Assembly (NCBI GenBank): GCA_903858935.1
Contig: CAIOKO010000258.1
Span: 1-64,000 of the forward strand
DNA length: 64,000 bases
Direction of reading: 5' to 3'
Source: an uncultured Schlesneria sp.
GTDB taxonomy: Bacteria > Planctomycetota > Planctomycetia > Planctomycetales > Planctomycetaceae
Positions within the stretch are counted from its first letter, which is position 1, and each line of letters opens with the position of its first letter. The translations under genes and the position numbers were made by a program. The notes under the pieces are model-generated. The model was not told where the DNA came from, did not search any database, and saw only the letters and a list, made by a program, of their open reading frames with translations. Shown piece after piece: positions 1 through 8,365 of this stretch.

Positions 1-2114
1 TCGAGCAGATGCGGGCCAGAAAGGCCGCTGAAGCGAACGCACAACAGCCACCAGCCGCAGCAGCAGACCAGCCCGCAACATCGCCTGCCGAAGTAAAGTC
101 GGAAGAACCTGCTGCCCCACAGAAAAAACTGTCACCCATCGAGCTGATGCGGGCCAAAAAGGCCGCTGAAGCGAACGCACAACAGCCGCCAGCCGCAGCA
201 GGAGACCAGCCCGCAACTCCGCCTGCCGAGGTAAAGTCGGAAGAACCTGCTGCCCCGCAGAAAAAACTGTCACCCATCGAGCAGATGCGGGCCAAGAAAG
301 CCGGAATTGGTTCTGATCAGGTCCCGTCTGAGCCGCCAGCGAACACCCCTGCCAGCGGACAGTCCACCAGCCAGGCGGGAAAGACAGGCCCTTCAACCGG
401 AAACCTGGACACGCCACCAGTCCCATCGGGCAAGCCCACAACCGACGTCGATTCAAAACGTCCTCTACTGAAAGAAAAGCACTCCGGGGAACCTGGATCA
501 CTCGTTTTTCTCGTCAAATCGTGGTTAAACGGTCATGTACTGGAAGCTGCTCAACAAATCGGGAACCAATCGTTGACCGGTGAGCCCTTGGCTCGTGCTC
601 AGGAATTAATCCTTTCCGCATTGAATCAACTTCTCGGGAGACCTGATTTTTTGAATGACGATCGGTTGATTGCTGACGTCTATTCGAAGCCTGAACTCCT
701 GCGAAAAGTGGCGACTTTCCCGAAAGGGACTAAGGGAATTAAGAAGGATTGGTCCGAGCTGGAATTACGAACCGCTGGACGTGCGGCATTCAGCGAGATT
801 TTCCCTAAACTGATCCGAAAGCCGGTTGAATCTTCCGGACCGCCGCGTGTTCTCGCCTACCTGTCACGTGGCGAATGTTTTGGCGAAATTGCGGTTGTGA
901 CTCGCAGCCCTCGAAACGCCAGTTGTATCGCTTACAACCATCCCTCGACAGAAGAGGTTCGCGATTTTGGCAATGTCGAACTTGTGCGAATTCCCGGTGC
1001 GGCCTTTCGCAAGTTGATGGACGAATCACCAGCGCTCAAACAACAGGTTGAGTCCCTCGCTCAAACGCGTGTCAATCAAACGAAGTCCTCGGGTTCAAAA
1101 CATACTGAGACCGACCTAATTGCATCGGCCGAATTCCAGAAAATGGGCCTCTTTCAAGGAACGCGGCTGCTTGTCATCGATCTGGATTCGTGTACTCGTT
1201 GCGGGGATTGCGTCGAGGCGTGCGTAAAAACGCATGACGATGGTTATTCGCGATTGTTCCTCGACGGACCACGTTACGACCGTTTTCTGGTACCGTCAGC
1301 CTGCCGGAACTGTCTTAACCCCGTCTGCATGCTCGGTTGCCCGGTGGGGTCCATCGCACGTGGCAATAATGGTCAAATTGAGATCTATGACTGGTGTATC
1401 GGTTGTTCCAAGTGCGCCGATCAGTGCCCGTACGACTCAATACAAATGCACGACTTAGGCCTGATTCCAGAAGAATCACTTGGGTGGCTTTGTGCCAGCC
1501 GTCGATCATTACCCGATGACTGGTACCGAGCAAGGCGGCTGAGTGGTGGCTGGATGCAAGGATCGTCACCTTTTCTCTGGCAGGGAGATTTTCTCAGGAA
1601 CTTGACTGAAAGCGTTAGTGATTCCGAATCGTTATCGATCTGTTTTCGTCACGAATTTCGTTTGCCGAAGAAGTCAAAGACGAGTCACTATCGGCTTTCA
1701 ATAAACGAAGATCGACGTAAGAGCACGTTGAAAAAGGTCCGGGTCGACAAGTCCAAAGTCTTGGGCGTCTGGTTGAACGGAAAAAAACTGGAATTGACCG
1801 GAAATTCGATTGATCTTGCCACCGAAGATTTTCTGACAAGCGAAAATCTGCTCGCAGTCGAAGTCAGTTTGGGTTCAGACACGTCCTACGGTCAAATTGT
1901 CCTTTCAGCCTGTCTGGACGCTGTCCCGGAAGCGAGCGCTCAAACACGTGCGATCCTCGGAGATCAAGTTCTCCCTGAAATGGACCTGGTCACAAGCCGC
2001 GCTGCGGTGTGTGATCTCTGCAGCCACCTCCCAAGCCAGCAACCTGCCTGCGTAACGTCGTGCCCACACGATGCGGCAATCCGCATTAACCCCTTGATCA
2101 ACTTTCCGACGTAA
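1..2114 (+). CDS. Cyclic-nucleotide-binding / 4Fe-4S ferredoxin hybrid protein (5' end outside window)
   Basis: Probably a cytoplasmic or membrane-edge electron-transfer subunit feeding the cytochromes encoded downstream. The reading frame is open through the left edge, so the N-terminus is missing. Numbering is from the ATG at 9. Residues 1-92 are two copies of a 46-residue Ala/Pro-rich repeat ending in LSPIE. Around residue 291 lies the phosphate-binding-cassette signature FGEIAVV...R of a cNMP-binding domain, but the first strands of that domain are not visible. Cys 395/398/401/405, 432/435/440/444 and 463/466/469/473 form three ferredoxin-type clusters of the DmsB/HybA kind. A fourth set, 668/671/681/685, comes after an insertion of about 190 residues whose WLNGKKL...NLLAVEV pattern resembles a galactose-binding-like sandwich. 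The ferredoxin assignment is firm, the cNMP-domain function is doubtful. The next gene starts 24 bp downstream. Confidence 0.85.
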   Translation, partial: EQMRARKAAEANAQQPPAAAADQPATSPAEVKSEEPAAPQKKLSPIELMRAKKAAEANAQQPPAAAGDQPATPPAEVKSEEPAAPQKKLSPIEQMRAKKAGIGSDQVPSEPPANTPASGQSTSQAGKTGPSTGNLDTPPVPSGKPTTDVDSKRPLLKEKHSGEPGSLVFLVKSWLNGHVLEAAQQIGNQSLTGEPLARAQELILSALNQLLGRPDFLNDDRLIADVYSKPELLRKVATFPKGTKGIKKDWSELELRTAGRAAFSEIFPKLIRKPVESSGPPRVLAYLSRGECFGEIAVVTRSPRNASCIAYNHPSTEEVRDFGNVELVRIPGAAFRKLMDESPALKQQVESLAQTRVNQTKSSGSKHTETDLIASAEFQKMGLFQGTRLLVIDLDSCTRCGDCVEACVKTHDDGYSRLFLDGPRYDRFLVPSACRNCLNPVCMLGCPVGSIARGNNGQIEIYDWCIGCSKCADQCPYDSIQMHDLGLIPEESLGWLCASRRSLPDDWYRARRLSGGWMQGSSPFLWQGDFLRNLTESVSDSESLSICFRHEFRLPKKSKTSHYRLSINEDRRKSTLKKVRVDKSKVLGVWLNGKKLELTGNSIDLATEDFLTSENLLAVEVSLGSDTSYGQIVLSACLDAVPEASAQTRAILGDQVLPEMDLVTSRAAVCDLCSHLPSQQPACVTSCPHDAAIRINPLINFPT
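9..298 (+). repeat. 138 bp in-frame tandem repeat
   Basis: Units start at 9, 147 and (partial) 285. Each encodes MRA(R/K)KAAEANAQQ... and ends in LSPIE plus a Leu or Gln. The repeat begins at or before the window edge, so the copy number is unknown. It forms an Ala/Pro-rich linker at the N-terminal side of the ferredoxin protein. Confidence 0.9.
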
Positions 2115-2138
2115 GTCCCGACTCCTTGATCGGCAACT

Positions 2139-3770
2139 ATGTTTTACCCTCGCGAAACCGTGAATTCGACTTTTCCCGACAAACGCCCGGGGGATTCGAG
2201 GAAGTTGTATCGACCGATCCGCGTCCAGCGACTCGCAATGACAATCGGCTTTTTCATACTGCTGATTTCCGTTTCAAAGAATTCATTCGGACAAGTTCCT
2301 CCGCCTCCGTCACCGACTTCCCTCATCGACATCAACGGCACAGAAGTCTTTTCTGCGACGACCATAAATTCGCCTCATGATTACTCATCCGGCCGGTTTC
2401 TGGGCAGCCAATCGTGTACTGCGGCAAGCTGTCACGGAAATCCTCGTCGAGAATCCGCTCCTGGATCAGCGGCACATTTTTTTTTCGACAATGATCCTCA
2501 TCAAAGAGGGGGCGCGGTTCTCCGTGAAAAGCGTTCGGACGAGATCGTCAAACGACTAAACTTGACCAAGCCAGCATGGGAAACAAAAGAATGCCTTGTT
2601 TGCCACGCACCCGGAGCGATGCATTCAGAGAATCGCCAGGATTTCCTCGTAAAACTGGCGGAAGGAGTTGGCTGCGAAAGCTGTCATGGTCCTGCTCAAA
2701 ACTGGCTGACTCATCATCACACACTCGAATGGAAGTTCCCCGAAATCTGGTCAAGCGAAAGAAAATTGGACTCGGGTTTTCGTGAGACCAAGAACCTTGT
2801 TAACCGGGTCAACGACTGTGCTGACTGTCACGTCGGCAACGCAAGCCAGTCAGTCAACCATGATTTAATCGCGGCTGGACATCCCCGGCTCGTGTTTGAG
2901 TATGCCGCATATCAATCGCTGATGCCTGCCCACTGGCGACGTTCTGAAGATCGCCAACGACAGGCAATGGCTCGTGGCTCGCAGTCGAGTCTTTCAAATT
3001 CGGCAGCGAGGGACTGGCTGCTCGGACAACTCGTCAATGCCGAACATGAACTGAGCATCCTGTCCGCTTCTGCCAGCCATCCAGATGAAGTTCATGCCGG
3101 ATACCCAGACAAAGTCTGGCCCGAACTGGCTCAATACGACTGCTTTGCCTGCCATCATGACTTGAAGTCAGCGAGCTGGCAGCAATCCCGATCGGGTATT
3201 AATCTCGAATTGAAACCGGGCGAGATTCGATGGGGTACCTGGAGTCTCGGATTATTACCCGAACTGAAAACTCCCTTAAACCGGCTTGTCGACAATCAAC
3301 TAGTCGAAGATCTCTCGAAACTGCAAACGCGGATGAGATCCCCGATTGTCGAAACGAAATCGGTTGCTGATGATATTCTTGATTTGCAGCACAGACTGGG
3401 GCTGGCTGCAATATTTCTCGATAGAGCTGAACTTCGTACCGAAGACCTTCGTGCGATTCGAAATTCGTTACTTGCGGACTCCGCGCGAGTTACGAATCAG
3501 GGATGGGATCGATCAACACAGCTTTACCTTGCGCTCGTCGCAATTGATATCGGTTTGTCAGAAACCCCTTACCGACCGGATCGCATGAATCCCGGTCGCG
3601 AAGTGACTTATCGTCAATTGCGAGAGAATTTATCTTTCGGGGGCTCAACGAAATTGCGTCCGCCGTTCGAACATCGCGGGAGTCCGTTTCGTCTACAACA
3701 GAACTGGCAGAAAATCCAGCAGGGCTTTGATGATCTGACGATCCAACTCAGTTCGGAGCTTCAGCAATGA
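2139..3770 (+). CDS. Pentaheme c-type cytochrome, c554-like
   Basis: A periplasmic electron carrier with five covalent haem sites. The motifs are CTAASCH at 93-99 (an expanded CX4CH), then CLVCH 152-156, CESCH 179-183, CADCH 227-231 and CFACH 335-339. IAAGHPRL (244-251) followed by FE and PAHW is the signature seen in planctomycete cytochrome c554-like proteins and probably supplies a distal His ligand. The hydrophobic export segment is at residues 35-50, so the internal ATG at 2238 would give a conventional signal peptide and may be the true start. The C-terminal 200 residues have no haem motif. It lies 24 bp after the ferredoxin gene and its stop overlaps the next start by ATGA, so all three are likely one operon. 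Electron donor and acceptor are unknown. Confidence 0.88.
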   Translation: MFYPRETVNSTFPDKRPGDSRKLYRPIRVQRLAMTIGFFILLISVSKNSFGQVPPPPSPTSLIDINGTEVFSATTINSPHDYSSGRFLGSQSCTAASCHGNPRRESAPGSAAHFFFDNDPHQRGGAVLREKRSDEIVKRLNLTKPAWETKECLVCHAPGAMHSENRQDFLVKLAEGVGCESCHGPAQNWLTHHHTLEWKFPEIWSSERKLDSGFRETKNLVNRVNDCADCHVGNASQSVNHDLIAAGHPRLVFEYAAYQSLMPAHWRRSEDRQRQAMARGSQSSLSNSAARDWLLGQLVNAEHELSILSASASHPDEVHAGYPDKVWPELAQYDCFACHHDLKSASWQQSRSGINLELKPGEIRWGTWSLGLLPELKTPLNRLVDNQLVEDLSKLQTRMRSPIVETKSVADDILDLQHRLGLAAIFLDRAELRTEDLRAIRNSLLADSARVTNQGWDRSTQLYLALVAIDIGLSETPYRPDRMNPGREVTYRQLRENLSFGGSTKLRPPFEHRGSPFRLQQNWQKIQQGFDDLTIQLSSELQQ

Positions 3771-5512
3771 GTATCGCAAATCCTGCGACACGTCTCGAGT
3801 ACGTCTGTCTGATTCTTGCCTTGTTCCTTGGACAGATTGCGTCTGGAGACGATGGTGTCTCTCGCGACGCCAAAGATCGATTCGGGACGCCTGACAAATC
3901 TCGAATCGTTGTTGGATTTAATAACAGTAATTGTTCGATCTGTCATAGCAAAGGGACTTCCGATTCAAGCAATAAATTGCCGCCAAACTTGCGAGGACGC
4001 GGCAACGATGGATGGATCCTGGGTGATGAGATCTCTACGTGGTACGACCACGATTTTCACAGTCAAGCATTCAACGTGCTCTTGAACGAACAATCTCAGC
4101 AAATCGCAAAACGACTGGGAATCGTTGACAAAGAAACAAAGAAATCGATGGTCCATCGTGATCGTCGATGTCTTTCCTGCCATTCATCTGTTCCAGTTGA
4201 CCAGATGGTTGTGGATGCCGACCGCGTCGTTGACAAAGTGAATCAGGATTACGATACGGAAGAAGATCCTCTTTACAACATTGGGGTTTCTTGTGAGGCC
4301 TGCCATGGGCCTGCTGGTGGAAGCAATGGCTGGGAAAAACGTCACGTCGACGCCGACTGGAGAACAATGAACCCGAAGTCCAAGTTCGATGATTTCGGAT
4401 ATTGGGACATCCACTCTCCAAGAACTCAGACTCGAATCTGTCTGTCGTGCCATATGGGTAACGTCGAACAACAGAAGGTCATTACCCACGAGATGTACGC
4501 TGCCGGCCATCCGCCGCTTCCAAGCTTTGAGCTTTCTCAATTCGTTCATCAAATGCCCAGACATTGGCGTCGCCTCGAAGAGAAGCCGAAGTCTTTGAGT
4601 AAAAATGTCATCGAGAAACTTAGCCAATTCAATCAAGATTGTGACTTTGCCTTGATCGGCGACAACGAACTTGCCGCCACCAAATTGACGGTCATTTCGA
4701 CGTTGGTGACGCTGGAAGAATCGATGAGATTGACTGCCGGACTGATCTCAGACCCGGCCGCATCACCACAGTGGCCGGAACTGGCAAACTACTCATGCTT
4801 TGCATGCCATCATGAACTCAAACGTGATGGTTGGCGCAAGCGAAGCAGATTGAGCAAATTCCCAGGCCGCCCAACGCTACACGAATGGCCGTTCTCGCTT
4901 TCGCGCGTCGTTGCGCAAGAAGTCCTGAACACCGACAGCAAGTCCCTGTTCGAAAACAACGTCAACGCTGTGATTAATGCAATGACCGCTCGACCATATG
5001 GCGACTCGACGGAATTAAAACAGTCTGCAACAGCCCTCGCTAAAAGCATCGAAGCTGATACGAAACAGTTAAATTGCAAGACGATCGACCGTGAATTCGG
5101 AATTCGCTTTTTAACGAAACTTGCGACAGCGGCGTCGAACGAAATTACTGATTACGATTCGGCTCGACAGTTTGTCTGGGCCTACGAACGGACATTAAAT
5201 GCATTGAACAAGCCGGCACAACCCAATGTTGTCGCGTCACAAGAAAAGTTGCCAACCCCCGACACATGGGTTAGCGGCCATCCCGTCCTGGATGAATTTG
5301 AACAAGACCTCGTCCTTTGGCTTCGGTCGAATCGCAATGCCCCAATCCCGGTGAGTCTGGGCTCAAATGAACAAAAGTTCGAGCAATTGCAACGTATGAC
5401 AAACGTCTCTGAAACACTGAAAAAGATCGGCGAATACGACTCCCAGAAAACCAGCGAACGTTTTCAACGATTGCTGAAGACCCCTGTCGATCAAACCGAA
5501 CAAATTCGATGA
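3767..5512 (+). CDS. Pentaheme c-type cytochrome, c554-like (second)
   Basis: Periplasmic multihaem cytochrome related to the preceding gene. A signal peptide (hydrophobic residues 12-26, cleavage near ASG-DD) is followed by CSICH 56-60, CLSCH 135-139, CEACHGPAG from 176, CLSCHMGN from 225 and CFACHHE from 344. AAGHPP around 245 and a following MPRHWRR match the c554-like family. All five motifs are standard CXXCH, unlike the first cytochrome, whose first site is CX4CH. The start overlaps the upstream stop by four bases (ATGA), which indicates translational coupling and roughly equal amounts of both cytochromes. The C-terminal 230 residues are haem-free and of unknown role. Confidence 0.88.
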   Translation: MSIANPATRLEYVCLILALFLGQIASGDDGVSRDAKDRFGTPDKSRIVVGFNNSNCSICHSKGTSDSSNKLPPNLRGRGNDGWILGDEISTWYDHDFHSQAFNVLLNEQSQQIAKRLGIVDKETKKSMVHRDRRCLSCHSSVPVDQMVVDADRVVDKVNQDYDTEEDPLYNIGVSCEACHGPAGGSNGWEKRHVDADWRTMNPKSKFDDFGYWDIHSPRTQTRICLSCHMGNVEQQKVITHEMYAAGHPPLPSFELSQFVHQMPRHWRRLEEKPKSLSKNVIEKLSQFNQDCDFALIGDNELAATKLTVISTLVTLEESMRLTAGLISDPAASPQWPELANYSCFACHHELKRDGWRKRSRLSKFPGRPTLHEWPFSLSRVVAQEVLNTDSKSLFENNVNAVINAMTARPYGDSTELKQSATALAKSIEADTKQLNCKTIDREFGIRFLTKLATAASNEITDYDSARQFVWAYERTLNALNKPAQPNVVASQEKLPTPDTWVSGHPVLDEFEQDLVLWLRSNRNAPIPVSLGSNEQKFEQLQRMTNVSETLKKIGEYDSQKTSERFQRLLKTPVDQTEQIR

Positions 5513-5612
5513 ACTCGTAGGGTGCGGTCGAGTCTTCGAGGCCCACCAACGGCATCACAAAAAGTTGGCCAGGTTGGCCAAGTTCCTTTTTCATAGGCTT
5601 TTTAATGAGTTT

Positions 5613-5637
5613 GAAGTTGGCCAACTTGGCCAACTTC
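5613..5637. repeat. TTGGCCAACT repeat, palindromic copy A
   Basis: The segment reads GAAG, then TTGGCCAAC twice, then TTC, and is close to self-complementary. A degenerate copy lies at 5562-5585 and a longer one at 6043-6076. Confidence 0.8.
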
Positions 5638-5866
5638 ATTCAGTCTCGAAATACCTTCGGCAGGGCGAGGTTCCACCAAAGCCGCCTTTGTGCCTTGTCT
5701 TCACTTCGTGAACTTCGTGTCCTTCTGTTCAAAATTCTTCTCTCCTTTTTCGCTGAAACCCATTCGTCACGAAATTTGGTGTCATAGTTTGTTCGAGTTC
5801 GATCGACTTCGACCATTCCTCGTAAATCACAGGCTTTGTGGCGGCAATCGACCCATTTTTGGGGGT

Positions 5867-5896
5867 GTTCGAGTTTGTTCGAGTTTGTTCGAGTTC
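5867..5896. repeat. GTTCGAGTTT decamer, three tandem copies
   Basis: Two exact units and one variant follow each other directly. Related GTTCGA and CTTCGAC words scatter through 5780-5920 and 6395-6440. Confidence 0.8.
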
Positions 5897-6042
5897 GACG
5901 CAGTTCGACCGACTTCAACCGGATTCGCCATCTTTCACTCTTCCGATTTCATGCATAGGCCGATTTCGTTCGACTTGCATCCTCGAAACAAATGTTGGTC
6001 AAGTTGGCAAAGTTCCATTGTTTCAGGCATTTTTGCAGGATT

Positions 6043-6076
6043 GAAGTTGGCCAACTTGGCCAACTTGGCCAACTTC
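6043..6076. repeat. TTGGCCAACT repeat, palindromic copy B
   Basis: Three consecutive TTGGCCAAC units inside GAAG...CTTC make a 34 bp near-palindrome, one unit longer than the copy at 5613. Confidence 0.8.
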
Positions 6077-7065
6077 AATCGTTCACGCCTTGTCTTCAGG
6101 AGGGCGAAGTTCCACCCGAGCCACCTTTTACGTTCGGTCTTAACGCCGCAGAACTCCGTCACGTCTTCGTGATACATCAAACCAGACGAACAATCTGGAA
6201 ATACAAAAACCTTTGAACAGAAGTTAACTAAGGGAACGAAGGAATTCGGAATGCAGCGTTCGCCCCGAATTGACGGGACAGTTCTGACAGCACGCACCCT
6301 GCATGCGATTATCTTCCCTTCGTTAACTTCAAACCTTCTGTTCAAAATCTTCTTTTCCGGCCTGCTGCCATCCCGCCGCCGAGAGATTTGACATCAAAGT
6401 TCGAGCGTGTTCGCGCGACTTCACCTGACTTCGCCCGATTTCGAATTTCTCCGCTCCCGTTGTGCGTATCCAGCGAACAAAACCGGGACTGGCTCTGAGT
6501 TTCAAGGTGCCTGTCCTGCTTTTGTTCCAAACAACGAACCGCCACGGATCAGCCCGCAGCGATCAATGGCTGCGGGGGCGACCCTTAATTAATTCATTCC
6601 AAGATGTCAAAGATCAATTGTCGTCGTCAGTTTCTGGGTTCGGGAAATCCAGGCGAGCTACAACCCGTAGAACGTGCTTTAGCCCGTTCCAAACAATCGC
6701 TTGCGCAGCCAAAAGCCAAACACATACAAGATGCCAACATCGCAACGATGACGGTGACATCGGTTTCGAATGAGTCCTTGCGTATCCTTTCGCCTCCGCC
6801 AAACACACAACCACATAAAACTACAACGCTTTTTGTCGTACGTCAATAGAATAACAGAATTACTTTCTTAACGTTTGGAAGCTGCACATGCGAATCGCCT
6901 TTTCGTAGTTGCGACGATCCGTACTTTGGGCCTCGCAATCAAATTGGCATTCCACAATTTTCTGCCCGCCCTGCTCGATATCGATTTACTCGACATGGAA
7001 TGTATCGCGCAAATTGCGTTGTCTGTCTTCCCTGCGGGACTCATTATCGAGGGGAGTTCCCGCCC

Positions 7066-7262
7066 CCCACCGTTGAAACCGTGGGCTATTATCGGGTGTC
7101 CCCAGGGGACAAGGACGGTTGCGTCGGCTGGCCCGACTTCGATCTCGAAACCAACCAAACGGTCACATGGCGAAGCGAACCCAAGTCGCCATCATCACAG
7201 AGGAGTTTGGCCTTAGTCCCGGTAGGGACGGTCGATAATAGCCCACCGTTTCAACGGTGGGG
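7066..7262. repeat. REP-like inverted pair
   Basis: A 30 bp element at 7066-7095 (CCCCACCGTTGAAAC..., ending TATTATCG) recurs inverted at 7233-7262 with one mismatch. Each arm is itself a hairpin built from CCCACCGTT and AACGGTGGG, and each sits beside GTCCC/GGGAC words. This is the usual form of a REP/BIME unit. Confidence 0.85.
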
Positions 7263-7425
7263 TACACGATATTGAAATCGACCGAGTCCCGTGGGGACGA
7301 CAGACCCTCATCTAACGCGTCCCCATTCGTTGAAGTGAAGCGGGGACAGATCCAGTTTCAACTGGATCAAATTCATGGGGCAGATTGAGGATCGAAGTTT
7401 TGTCAAGCGTTGGACCCGCCCCGAA

Positions 7426-8289
7426 TCAAAGTTCCAACCTTATATGGGCCTTAACCCTCTCGCGCAGTGAAGTATAATCCGGATACCAGCGCTGAAACAT
7501 GGCGGCAAGTTCAGGCGGGCTACAGCTCTCGTGGACATACATTCTCGGGACTGCCAGGGCATCCACACTGGGGCCACGGAAGCCATTGACCGTCGTATAG
7601 GCGGTTGTAAAGCCTGCTTCGCGAACAGCCTCTATCACATGACGGTTGAAATCGCCATAAGGGTAGGCAAAATCTTCAACCGACTCGCCAAGCACGTCTT
7701 CCAGCCAGCGGCGTGAGGCGACCAGTTCACGTCTCAGCCTTTCAGGGTCGAGGTGTGTCAATCGGGAATGGGACCAGCCATGCGCGCCAAATCGGAACCC
7801 ACGACGACGAAGCGAGCGGATCTCGGTCGATACAAGACACCGCTTCCGCTGGTTTACGAGCAATCCCCTCGTACCCTCGGTGAAACCGGCCCTCCCCCGA
7901 CTCGACCAGCGCCCGACGACGAAGACTTGCGCCGACACCCCAGCTTCCTCGATGGGATCCGCGGCCCATTCGAGCACACCGCGACAGGCATCGTCAAATG
8001 TGACGAGCACCGAGGGCTTGTCCCCGTTTGCGCCAGAGCTTCGAAGAGCAATATTGGTTATTACATTGAGGTGTTGACGGAATCGACTGACTGACACACA
8101 AGTCAATCGCGGCTCAGGCTCCGGCGCGACGTCATGGTAAAGCAGGATCAATTGCTCGGCACCGCTTATCGAGGAGCCTGTGTGCCGAAGAGCGGAGAAA
8201 AGCGCCATTCGACAGAAGTTGATCGGGCCACGCGCAATTGTAGAAATTGTCGGAAGCATATTCTTCTCAATCGTTTCTTCGCGATTCAA
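7426..8289 (-). CDS. Polysaccharide deacetylase (NodB homology domain)
   Basis: A predicted metal-dependent carbohydrate esterase (CE4-like) acting on N-acetylated envelope or exopolysaccharide sugars. ILLYHDV (48-54) is the first NodB strand, TFDD (97-100) supplies the catalytic and metal-binding Asp pair, H170 and H174 in HGWSHSRL are the metal-binding HxxxH, and FAYPYGDFN and YTTVNGF are the later conserved motifs. Length (287 residues) fits a single-domain enzyme with a short N-terminal extension, and no clear signal peptide is present. It follows the GT4 gene on the same strand with 76 bp between them, so a two-gene polysaccharide unit is likely. Confidence 0.87.
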   Translation of the reverse strand: MNREETIEKNMLPTISTIARGPINFCRMALFSALRHTGSSISGAEQLILLYHDVAPEPEPRLTCVSVSRFRQHLNVITNIALRSSGANGDKPSVLVTFDDACRGVLEWAADPIEEAGVSAQVFVVGRWSSRGRAGFTEGTRGLLVNQRKRCLVSTEIRSLRRRGFRFGAHGWSHSRLTHLDPERLRRELVASRRWLEDVLGESVEDFAYPYGDFNRHVIEAVREAGFTTAYTTVNGFRGPSVDALAVPRMYVHESCSPPELAAMFQRWYPDYTSLRERVKAHIRLEL

Positions 8290-8365
8290 GTCTAAGCCCT
8301 CATTTTCGTTTAAAGGGCCCTGCGAATCGCATTAATGAACTCAATGTTTCCAGCGAATGACCGTT

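Larger units (their letters stand above)
5513..7425. other. Gene-free, repeat-rich intergenic region (1.9 kb)
   Basis: No open frame here shows a recognisable product or a good ribosome binding site. The stretch holds several short repeat families: TTGGCCAACT units, GTTCGAGTTT tandem units, two copies of CCTTCTGTTCAAAAT (about 5730 and 6333), two similar segments around (G/A)GTTCCACC..AGCC (about 5670 and 6110), an imperfect inverted pair built on TTGAACAGAAG (6212) and CTTCTGTTCAA (6335), and a REP-like pair at 7066-7262. It looks like accumulated, decaying repeats rather than lost genes. Confidence 0.7.

Noticed and set aside
5513-7425. Possible CRISPR or short-gene cluster
   Set aside because: The repeats are of mixed length and irregular spacing, and the open frames show no family match, no good start sites and biased low-complexity translations.
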